Positions 22,458 through 32,000 of a stretch of 32,876 nt of DNA are shown here, one piece after another. Under the pieces are notes generated by a model. The model was not told where the DNA came from, made no database searches, and worked only from the letters and a program-made list of their open reading frames with translations. Both the position numbers and the translations under genes were made by a program. The stretch lies in the NCBI GenBank assembly GCA_002701385.1, contig NZVD01000074.1, positions 1,663-34,538 of the forward strand. Reading direction: 5' to 3'. This DNA comes from Rhodopirellula sp. (GTDB lineage: Bacteria > Planctomycetota > Planctomycetia > Pirellulales > Pirellulaceae). Each line of letters opens with the position of its first letter. Positions within the stretch are counted from its first letter, which is position 1.

Positions 22458-24305
22458 GTGAAACAAACTAGCCTTAACACCTCAATTTTCTTTGTCATCT
22501 TCCTACTTGCCACTTCTGGCTTCGCCGCAGAAAGGCCAAACATTCTCTGGATTACTAGCGAGGATAATGGCATCTCTTGGGTGAGCTCATACGGTAGCAC
22601 CAATGTTCGAACACCGAACATTGATCAACTTGCCGCCGAAGGATTTCGTTACAGTTACTGCTTTGACAATGCTGCTGTCTGTGCACCTACTCGTTCCTGC
22701 TGGATCACAGGCATGTACGGCATCTCTAATGGCACTCAACCGATGAGAAGTCGCAATGAAATTCCTCACGATAGAATCTCCTACTATCCGGACCTGCTGA
22801 GAAAAGCCGGCTATCACACCTCCAATCCAGGCAAGACGGACTACAATATCGGTGGTCGTGATGATTATGATGCGTGGGATGTTGGTAAAGGAGCAGGCAC
22901 CATCTACGGCTGGAAAAAACGGCAAGCCAACCAGCCTTTTTTTGCAGTCGTTAACATTGGTGACAGTCATGAGAGCCGTGCTCATGGCGACAACGAGAAT
23001 ACCAGAAACGATCCCGCTGCAATGAGGTTATTCTCCTATCATCCGGACCTGCCTGAGATTCGCAAGACTTATGCTAAGTACGCTGATGCGGTTGAAAGAA
23101 TGGATGAAAAGGTAGGAAGATGTCTTGCTGAACTTGAAAAAGACGGGCTCAGTGACAGCACGATCGTGATTTATAACTCTGACCATGGTGGAGTGCTTGC
23201 TCGCAGTAAACGTTTTTGCTACTCCAGCGGCATTCACTGCCCACTAGTAGTGCGTGTCCCGGAGAAGTTTAAGCACCTTTATCCGGCAAATCAGCCTGGC
23301 GAAGTGATTGACCGACTCGTCAGTTTTGTTGATATGCCGAAGACTTGGCTGAGCCTCGCCGGCGCAGAAATCCCCGACACGTTTCAGGGAACCGTCTTTT
23401 TAGGCAAAGGCATCGAAGAGGAGCCGGCCTACCACCTTGCTTTTCGCGAGCGTGCTGATGAGCGACTCGATTGTGTCCGTGTCATACGTGACAAGCGTTA
23501 TGCCTATCACAAGAACTATATGCCCTATGCACCGGCTGGACAGCATCTCGCCTATCTCTGGAAGGCCGAAGCCACTCCGGCTTGGGAGCAACACCATCGT
23601 GAGGGTAAAACGAATGAAATCACCGGTCGGTTTTTCGAGCCGCGTGTTTCCGAAGAATTCTTTGACAACGAAAAGGACTTCGACAATGTATATAACCTTA
23701 TCAAAGCTAAGAGGCATCAGGAAAGAATCGCCAAGCTCAAGCATGCCCTTCGCCAACGCCAACTAGAACTCTATGACTCTGGTTTATTGCCTGAGCAAAT
23801 GCGTGTACGTCGTGCCAAAGAGAATGGGCTCACGATTTATGATATGGTTCGTGATGAGAAACTTTATCCGCTTGCCACTTATCTTGATGCCGCTGATTTG
23901 GCGCTTGCGCGGGATAAGACCAATCTTGATACCTTTGTAGATTACCTGAGCCACGAGGACGAAGGTCTACGCTGGTGGGGAATTGTTGGTTTGCATCTGT
24001 TGGATCAGCAATCCGCTCCCGCTACTGCGGCACTCAAAGCAGCGCTCAGTGACGACGCCCACGAAATCCGCATGATGGCTGCCTGGACGCTTGTCAAACT
24101 TGGGCAGTCAGATCAGGCGATCACCTGCCTCGACGACCTCCTCTTTGGAACATGTCACAATGAAGACATGCTGCATAACGTGCTCGAATGGATGGGGGAA
24201 CCTGGCCTACCTTTGGTAAAGAAATACATTGAGAACGATGGTAATCGTCAGGGGCGCTATGGGATCGGGATTTTGGGCAGGATCGCTGAATTGAATGGGT
24301 GGTAA
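22458..24305 (+). CDS. Exported sulfatase with C-terminal HEAT-like repeats
   Basis: A formylglycine-dependent arylsulfatase-family enzyme, 615 residues, that removes sulfate esters, probably from polysaccharides. The signal peptide spans about 1-23 (FFVIFLLATSGFA). The catalytic domain opens RPNILWITSEDNGISW, with the key modification motif C-x-P-x-R at Cys75 (CAPTRS). The later metal-site region is IVIYNSDHGG, with GIHCPLVVRVP following. The first metal cluster is Glu35-Asp36-Asn37 rather than the common DD. After about 440 residues the chain turns helical with HEAT-like repeats (HEDEGLRWWGIVGLHLL, DDAHEIRMMAAWTLVKLG). The start is a GTG at 22458. Maturation would need a formylglycine-generating enzyme elsewhere in the genome. 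Its last codons form one arm of the inverted repeat at 24301. Confidence 0.92.
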   Translation: MKQTSLNTSIFFVIFLLATSGFAAERPNILWITSEDNGISWVSSYGSTNVRTPNIDQLAAEGFRYSYCFDNAAVCAPTRSCWITGMYGISNGTQPMRSRNEIPHDRISYYPDLLRKAGYHTSNPGKTDYNIGGRDDYDAWDVGKGAGTIYGWKKRQANQPFFAVVNIGDSHESRAHGDNENTRNDPAAMRLFSYHPDLPEIRKTYAKYADAVERMDEKVGRCLAELEKDGLSDSTIVIYNSDHGGVLARSKRFCYSSGIHCPLVVRVPEKFKHLYPANQPGEVIDRLVSFVDMPKTWLSLAGAEIPDTFQGTVFLGKGIEEEPAYHLAFRERADERLDCVRVIRDKRYAYHKNYMPYAPAGQHLAYLWKAEATPAWEQHHREGKTNEITGRFFEPRVSEEFFDNEKDFDNVYNLIKAKRHQERIAKLKHALRQRQLELYDSGLLPEQMRVRRAKENGLTIYDMVRDEKLYPLATYLDAADLALARDKTNLDTFVDYLSHEDEGLRWWGIVGLHLLDQQSAPATAALKAALSDDAHEIRMMAAWTLVKLGQSDQAITCLDDLLFGTCHNEDMLHNVLEWMGEPGLPLVKKYIENDGNRQGRYGIGILGRIAELNGW

Positions 24306-24389
24306 GCTCGTTGAAACGGTAGTCAGAACAAACATTTCTGCAGTGCACTCATTGATTTCAAAGGATAAGACTACCAATCCGAGCTTACC
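24301..24389 (+). repeat. Nested inverted repeat overlapping the sulfatase stop codon
   Basis: GGTAAGCTCG (24301-24310) and CGAGCTTACC (24380-24389) are perfect 10-bp inverted copies; the left copy includes the TAA stop. Inside them GGTAGTC (24318-24324) and GACTACC (24369-24375) form a second perfect 7-bp stem. An extended 89-nt structure would form in the transcript, just before the bidirectional terminator. Confidence 0.7.
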
Positions 24390-24390
24390 T

Positions 24391-24424
24391 AAAAACCTCT
24401 CGCTTCTAGGCCGGAGGTTTTTTA
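24391..24424. terminator. Bidirectional terminator between convergent genes
   Basis: AAAAACCTC (24391-24399) pairs with GAGGTTTTT (24414-24422). Because the stem ends in A on one side and T on the other, it gives a T run in both directions. It lies between the convergent sulfatase (+) and DinB-like (-) genes. Confidence 0.8.
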
Positions 24425-24471
24425 ATCGCACTGATTTTATAGGCCCTATCCGATCTTGATCTTGTGTAAAA

Positions 24472-25023
24472 CTACACGAAATTCTTACCGGCACGGGACT
24501 CGTCCAGATATTCGATTGGTTTTTCGCCAAAGGTACGGCGCAAAAGGCCTATTTGACCGATGTGAATATGCTCGTGGTGCGTAAGCCACTCTAGAGCTCC
24601 ACCCTTCCTCGTAAAGATTGGGTGATGATCAAATTCAGGATCGTCAAAAATACAAGATTCAGTCAGTACGTCCGCAGGCATTTCCCTGGTTTCCAGCATC
24701 ACCTGATCATGCACCAGATTAAGTACAGTGCGTAATTCTGTCGGGCTTGGATAGATAGTCGAGTCAGGAGAAACGACGGAGCCATAGCCAAACAGTTCGC
24801 GATAGGTTTCCGGAATGAATGCGGCGTCTGAATCTCGTGGACCACGCACTAGAAACAGCCCTAAGAAATATTCAGCAATCGCAAGGTGTCCAACGTTCCA
24901 CGCGACATGTGTAATTCCCATCGGCATGTCAAACCATTTCTCATGATCGATTCGATCAATCATTTGAAGGGAAAGTATACGAGTGCGATGCAATTGGAAA
25001 AGTATTCGATCTTTATCAAACAT
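24472..25023 (-). CDS. DinB/YfiT-superfamily four-helix metalloprotein
   Basis: A 183-residue cytoplasmic protein with the DinB-like four-helix architecture. The N-terminal helix FQLHRTRILSLQMIDRID is followed by ITHVAWNVGHLAIAEYF, whose His46 is the usual first metal ligand. The last helix carries LEWLTHHEHIHIGQIGLLRR, whose His150-x3-His154 completes the metal-binding triad. Members act as thiol-dependent transferases or metal-dependent hydrolases, and many have no known function; the DinB name itself does not imply DNA repair here. It is divergent from the QueD-like gene across about 200 nt and convergent with the sulfatase. Confidence 0.85.
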   Translation of the reverse strand: MFDKDRILFQLHRTRILSLQMIDRIDHEKWFDMPMGITHVAWNVGHLAIAEYFLGLFLVRGPRDSDAAFIPETYRELFGYGSVVSPDSTIYPSPTELRTVLNLVHDQVMLETREMPADVLTESCIFDDPEFDHHPIFTRKGGALEWLTHHEHIHIGQIGLLRRTFGEKPIEYLDESRAGKNFV

Positions 25024-25224
25024 GCTATTTATATAACTTTCTCAAATTAGCGAGGAATGTTTTTCGGTTGCGAGAATTATAGCTTAAATCAAATTCAGAC
25101 AAATTCGGTAACTTGGATACATGTAGGGAACAGCGAGGCTGTGACTCGATTATCGGGAAAAGATGATTGGCAAGTTGTCGAACTGGAATTACGATAAGAG
25201 ATTCGCAGTCTAAAAGGTTGAAGT

Positions 25225-25692
25225 ATGATTATTCAAAAACAGTATAAGTTTTACGCCGCTCACCGAAATGAACAGTTATTGGACAAGTGCCGTAACCTTC
25301 ATGGTCATCGCTATGGCCTAGTTTGCTTTTTTGAAGTCGAGCGTGATGGAGCTTTGTCGACTTTGTTCGGCGATTTTGATGACAAAATCGAACCGATGAT
25401 CAAAGGTTGTTACGACCATTGTTTCATTGTGAATCGTGAAGATCCACTTTATCAGACCTTGTTGGAGCATCAGGAGAAGCATGGTGAAGAATTTCGCATG
25501 AAAGTGCTGGATTTTCCTTCGACTGTTGAAAATATCGCCTTCCAATTATTTACTGAAATTACCGAGCATGGCTTCCGTTTGAACCGTCTTGAACTTAGAG
25601 AGACTGATACTTCCGTGATTGAATATACTCGGGAAGACTGGGTGGCAGATTGTCGTTTGGATCTGAAGAAACAGGAAAAATCTTCGGGCTAA
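25225..25692 (+). CDS. queD: 6-pyruvoyl-tetrahydropterin synthase / QueD family
   Basis: A 155-residue zinc enzyme of the T-fold superfamily; in bacteria usually 6-carboxy-tetrahydropterin synthase of queuosine biosynthesis. Zinc ligands are His13 (YAAHR) and His26 and His28 (LHGHRY); the catalytic Cys22 is in KCRNLHGH. FGDFDDK, CYDHCFIVN (the catalytic Asp-His pair) and PSTVENIAFQLF match the family, and LELRETDTS holds the pterin-anchoring Glu. The ATG at 25225 is preceded by a weak GGTTGAAG site. No other queuosine gene is in the window and I see no preQ1 riboswitch-like pseudoknot upstream, so a tetrahydropterin role is also possible. A hairpin follows at 25736. Confidence 0.88.
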   Translation: MIIQKQYKFYAAHRNEQLLDKCRNLHGHRYGLVCFFEVERDGALSTLFGDFDDKIEPMIKGCYDHCFIVNREDPLYQTLLEHQEKHGEEFRMKVLDFPSTVENIAFQLFTEITEHGFRLNRLELRETDTSVIEYTREDWVADCRLDLKKQEKSSG

Positions 25693-26010
25693 TGTAGGTC
25701 CGATCTCTTTGCTTTGATGCCCCCAATAATAAAACACAGCCCAGACTCAGGCTGAGGTCCGGCTGTTCTTGCATCAGTGTTTAAAGCCTTATCTCTCGCG
25801 AGCAGGATAGAAGATTTACGCGAGATTTTATTGCCCTAATTAGGTGGAACGCGGGTGTTCCGGAGACTCTCTAAGTCTCTCGTTAACATTGTTGGTTAAA
25901 GTTCTATGTAGATTATAGAACCTGTGGACTTACTGGTGTAAAAAAGAAAAAAGTGCAGGTTTGCGCGTTATTACCACCAAGGACATTAATTTTAACTCAA
26001 TGGATTTGCT
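25693..26010 (+). promoter_or_regulatory. Hairpin-rich leader before the giant surface-protein gene
   Basis: This 318-nt stretch has no gene but many dyads in series: ACAGCC/GGCTGT (25736-25766, a likely end for the QueD-like transcript), TCTCGCG/CGCGAGA (25794-25825) followed by TTTT, the palindrome CCTAATTAGG (25835-25844), GGAAC/GTTCC (25846-25861), GAGACT/AGTCTC (25863-25879), TTAAC/GTTAA (25883-25899) and GTTCTAT/ATAGAAC (25901-25921). I cannot match it to a known riboswitch or leader. Confidence 0.5.
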
Positions 26011-29000
26011 ATGAGCATGATCTCGCGTTTGTTTAGAGATTCCTCTTCTAATACTCCTCTGTCGGATCGGGAGAAACGTTTGCGGCGTCGCCGGTTCTTG
26101 AAGGGACTCGAAGATCATAGTCGTTCAATGCGAATGGAACATTTAGAACCTCGGTTACTGTTGGCGGGTGATTTTTTTGATACTGGTGCCCTGGAAATCT
26201 ATCGAGATGGCGGTTTCTCTGGCGCAATTCCATCCACCGAGGGTGGTCCCTTCACCGAGGCAGGCTCCTTTTACGTTGCTAAAAAGGGCGGAGCAAAGAT
26301 CGTCAAGGTGGATAATGCTGTCCTCGAGTTTGATGGTGTTGACGTTCTTGAATTCACTACCACAGGTTCGGGCGGTACGTCTGTTTTAGGAAAAGGCGGA
26401 GGAGCAAATTGGGAGCTCTTAACGACCGGTTCATGGACCATTAAGACAGATAGCTTACGCACCGAAACGGTAGATGCTGTTTCCGGTGATGGGGATTATT
26501 TAGACTTTGGTATTTTTGAATTTGACACGGCTAATTTCGGCTTTGCGAACAGTGCGTTGACGGTACAGGGGGGCTATCAGTTAGCCGGTATCCCGGGACT
26601 CATTGCTCCCTTCTCGTTTTTAGGAGGTGGTGCTCCTGAGTTTGATATTGAGGGCAATAATTACTGGCGGTTGGGACACTCCGGGAAACTTTTGACGACT
26701 GATGCTTCTTTCACGATTCCTGATATTACGTTTCCCCTAGTTCCCGGACTCTCGGGAATGGATGATCCTCAAGTAAGTCTTGAAGAACCTCAGATCTCCT
26801 ATGTTGGCTCAGAAGACGTCTTTCGCCTTGCCGGTAAAGTTGGGATCGAAAATCTTTGGAACGGTATCACGATTCAGGGTGATTTCCTGGGGGATGATGA
26901 AGCACCGAAGTATGTGCAGTTATCCCAGACAGGAACGGGAGGATTACGCGTTGATACGGTTGGGACCATTGAACTGGAGCCTTTTGAGATAGGTACCGGC
27001 GACAAAGCTATTACGATTGCCGGTAATTTAGAGATCAACACGATTGACGAGGAATATACAGGTAGTCTGACTTTAGAATCTGAGGCGATAGGGGATTTTT
27101 CCGGGATTGCGACATTTTCTGGCGGAAAGGTCGAGAGTGTAGCAGCAAGCTATGCAAAACAATGGGCGTTAGGTAATACCGGCGTCTTTTTCCAGCAGGC
27201 GTTCCTTGGACTTGATGACATTGATGATTCAATGGATTTATTTGTCGGAGCAGAGGCGACGTTGGGTCCGGAAATGACAGTTGAAATACCAGCGATTATT
27301 GCCGGCACAGATGATCCTCTGGAAGCTGATTTTAGCCCGGCTACGATGTCCCTTGTGGGAAGTGCAAGTTTGGCTGATTTTTGTAGTGTTTCGACTTCGA
27401 TGACGCCACCATCAACATTTGAAGATTGGTTCGAAGGAAAACCACAAACAACAGGTTTTAACTTGCTAACCGCCGAAATAGATGATGAGGAATGGTCGCT
27501 GGTGACCGGTACTTTAGATGCAAACTTTGATTGGTGTGAGGGGGTTATTGACGGGGATGCTACCGTAAATATCGGCGATGGACTGGCAGCTGGAACACTC
27601 GAGGCGAAAATCTCATTCGATCCACAACTTAGTGTTGAGCTGAAAGGTAATGCCACCATTGAATTAAGTCGGTTTGATAGTTGGCTACCGGATCTGAATG
27701 GTAATGTTGTTGTTCAGTACAACGATAACAGCAACGATCACATTGCCGCCTACAGCGAATGGTGGGGAGGAGATTACGGGTTCATATATTGGTTGGAATC
27801 TGGTGAATTCAAACCAATTATCAATGGCAGTTATGCTGGCTCGTTTATGGAAGGAGAACATGATCCTAGCGAGTTAAATGAACATGGACATTGGGAATAT
27901 GACACTAAGAATTGGGATGAGCTGTTATTTGCGGTGACCTGGGAAAACATAACACCGGTGGCAGATATTGAAGCTAGACTGCAACTGGTAGATGACAATG
28001 GTGTTGCCTACTCGATTGATCCGGATGATCCCAATACGGATTTTGCGATCACAAGAATGAATCCGGATGTAGAACCGGTTGGAACAGAAGAATTTCATGC
28101 ATTTAAAATTGAGTCAATTGATCCTTTATTTGACATAAATCAGGATTGGACTTTACGTTATGTACCCAGTGGTGGACCCATTGTCCGAAATAACTTCAAT
28201 TTTACTTCCGCAGGATTGTACAGTAATGTAAACGCTGCATTCTCACAGCTGGCTGTTGGCCCCGTGGGAGCGGGTGACTATGAGGTCGATTATGAGGTGG
28301 TCGTTCCGGATCCGACATTTCGAATTGACTTTTATGGCGAGGATCAGGATACCGGGAATCGAGTATTAATAAACTCGGTGGAAAATATTGATAACGGTAG
28401 CTTTGTTATCGATGACAGTTTGATACCCAGTGGTAGCTATAACTTAGTTGCATGGTTGCAAGATACTCCTAATTCACCTGTTTTATGGGTGCCTCTTCCC
28501 CAGACAGCTGGAAGTTCCTTTGTTGTTGATAATCACAATCCGTTTTTTGATTTAGAGGCCAGTGAAGATCTCTACTCACCAAATCCTAATGATGAACTAA
28601 ACGTTATTCTTGAGGGTAAAAAATACTTCCAGTTCACGGTCGTCGCTCGTGATATTGATGGTGATCCTTTAACCTATTCGTTGGTGAACCCGCCAAGCAT
28701 GGTGGGAATCGATTCGAATACAGGATTGGTAACCGTTGTTCGGGATTACACCCGATTGGGGCCTTATACGGAGGAGTTCACGATTAGTGTCTCTGATGAC
28801 TCCGGCGGGACCAGTGAGATTGATGTGAAGGCTGATATAGTTCCCGACGGCTTGCATCCCGCTGATTTTATTCAGGCGCTTAATCTGGTGGGCCATAAGA
28901 TTCAAGATGTCGCCAGTCAGGTTACCGTTCCCAGTGGTATACCTTTTATTAGTAACGCCTACAGCCAAACAGTCAGTTTTGCAGATACATTCCTTCAAAC

Positions 29001-32000
29001 CACGACAGCATTGTTTGAAGATCCTCAGTTGCTCTTAATCAGGTCTGCTGACGTTATTCCTTATGATTATAGTGTCAACGGTCAAGAGGCAGCGTTTTAT
29101 GTTCAGTTGGACTCCAAAACAGCCTATAAGTTGGAATTGGATGCCAACGTAACCGACGCTGCCGGGTTGATTACGGAACTGCGTCAGGCATTGGATAATG
29201 CGGGTGCAGTGGAGTTTCCAGGGGTACCCGGCCCGCGAATTTTGGAACCTGTGTTACAGGTCATAGACGGTGAAGAGTGGGTTGTTATTAAGCCAGTCAA
29301 AAAAGGGGTTTACGACCAGCTGCTCTTAAGTAATTTTTATGTAGAATCCAACTTACTGGAAACAGTTGCACCGAACGGAATACTCCAGAATGACTTGTCA
29401 TTGCAGGTAAGTTTGGAGCATGGAGACCCTGGTCTCCCACCTGATCCGACTAATATAGATCAGGTTGATTTTACGATTTCTTTGGCAGCTTCGGAGACTG
29501 CCGAGAATGAGAGTTTTGACGATTTGCTTGAGCAACTACAGGCCAAATTGCCCGTCCTGGGAATTGGTACTAATCAGTCAAATCCACTTCGTTTTGAACT
29601 TTTTGAAGACCAGAGCGGTGACCATAGGATTGTCCTTTTAGGCACAAGTAAATCAACGGTCGTGGAACTCGATTTGGTGAACACTACCGCCGGCCCGTTC
29701 TATTTATTTGATGACACCGTGGCATCGATCACGGAATCGGATTTTAATAATCCTCACGGATTTGAACCGCAACTGGCTCACTACCAATTTACGTTTAATA
29801 CGGTTCAGGAATTAGTCGATCAGATTAACGACTTTTTTGCTGATGATCCGGCAATTCCCGATGACTTCCATCTGAATTGTCCGGGCGCTGGTTCTGAATG
29901 TTTGACGCTAACTCATGATCAGAATTCAAATGAATTACTGTTTGAGTTTCATTTGGAAGAGACTTGGTCTACGTCAGTTCCACTCGATTTCACTGAGCCT
30001 TTAGATGTGGGGAATTTGGGGACGGTTGAAATTGTTGGTGCGGGCGCTGTGGATGTCCAGTTAACAGCAGAATTGGATACAGCAATCGGGATCGATATGA
30101 CTCCCGGCGGGCGATTAATGCCATTAGGGTATGATACGTTGTTGTCCGAGTTGTATAACTACGATGGTCTACGCATTGATGTGTCTCTAGAAGCGAATCA
30201 GACTCCTCCGGATTTTAATCCGACAACGTTTGACTTGCCTTTGAAACTGTTTGGATCTTTTACGAATCCGACGTCCCCCGCAATATATACAGTTCCAATT
30301 TCGACAAACGGTAATACCAGTATCGAAATGTTAGCCGAGGATGTTGATTCATCGATCAAGGAATTTTTTGCGAATACGATTTACGAAGGCAAGATACGGG
30401 CTGCTGCTAGTCAGGCTGGAAAGATAGTACTAACCAATACAGATGCTGTTATCAATAAACTGGAGTTGGATCAAACGGTATCTGAACTAGGTTTCACCGA
30501 TGTAAATCAACTTATTAGCAAGCGGGTCGATTTAAAGGTGGTCGTGCAGGATGATATCCTGCACGCGACGCAAGCTATAGCGGATTCACAATTGCCGACC
30601 GTATTGTCGGAAGATCCTGTTTATGGAACGAATCCTTATAAGATCTCTCTGGAATGGAATGACCCAGCCAGCCCTGCTTCCGGAGTTCTTGCGCCCACGC
30701 TGTATGATGTGACCTATGATCAGGCAACAGAAGATTACAGCTTGAAGATCTTAAATCCTGTCGCCGGCCTAGACTATTCGATTGAATATGATTATTTGAA
30801 TCCGGTGAGCCCTACGCCTTCAAAAACGTTTGAGGTCATTCTGGATGATACGCTAACCGTTGGTGATGTCATTGCCGCGATCAATGACACCACCGACAAT
30901 GCCGGCTCACTCGCCGAAGACGGAACCCCTTTGACATTGTCGGATCTCCTTTCGGTCAATCTAAATGCTTATCGAGGGCTGGAAATTGAAAGTGAATATA
31001 ACTTCCAGATTGTTGAGCCAGACTTGCTCTTTAGTGATTTGGAACCGATCCTGGGAGAGAGTGCTGCAGCAGGGAATGGGACTTTATCAACGATTGATGC
31101 GTTGGGGCTTACTGGCACCGTTTCCCAGTCAGTGCCGACTTTGGATCAAGTAGATCCTGAATATATCGAAATTAGGGGTGGTTATCGCCTAGATGGCTCT
31201 TCGCTTGACAAAAGGCCTCTTCATCATCGGGTCTGGGTAAGAGAGGACAGTGAAGCCGAACCAACGGTCAGTTTGCATGCCGAGTTAGAGATTGATGATG
31301 CGAATATCACCGCATCCTGGGGGATCGTTGAAGCCGTAGGTGAGCTGTGTTTGTATGCTGATGCTGAGTCGAAGGTCTGGTGGACTGACCCGGCTTATCG
31401 ACAGGCAGATAGTAAACTCTATCTTGATGAGTTGACGAATTCTCCGGTGAAGGATTGGTTTGATGCTGATTGGCTGTCTTTCAATGTATCTGACTGCAAC
31501 CATAATCCCGGTATTGATAACATCGGGACCGATGGTGGTTCTGCGGAGCTTGATTTAGATCTTGCCGTGTTAGGGCAATCGTTGGTGAACGTAAATGCGA
31601 CGGCGTCTACCGATCCGGGTAAGAGTATTGGAGAACCGGATTGGTTTAGTTGGAATGTACTAGTCACTAAAAGCGGTGGTGTGAATGGATTCTCTCAGGG
31701 CCTCACTGTAGATGCGGTTATTCAGGCCGTCCATCAAGGTGTTGAGTTTCTTCAGGATAAGGCAACAGGCAATGATCCGGATTGGGATTGGTTAAACAAA
31801 GACCTGCCTTTGGCAAATCGTTCGGTTGCTGATGGATTAGATTTCCTTGATGATGTCCTGGATAAGATTGATCAATGGGTATATCAGGTCGATACAGCTC
31901 AGTTGTCAACGGTGATTGCTGAATTGAAATCACTGGTTCACAATCTCCCCGATACAGTTACGGATGAGCTAGGTTCTACTTTTCAGGTCAAGGAACGAGT

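Noticed and set aside
25024-25224. A preQ1 riboswitch before the QueD-like gene
   Set aside because: The short pseudoknot pattern of preQ1 aptamers is not visible; only weak dyads are present.
27150-27659. A 169-codon minus-strand open frame inside the giant gene
   Set aside because: Ser/Pro-rich shadow opposite the continuous giant frame, with no start-site or family support.
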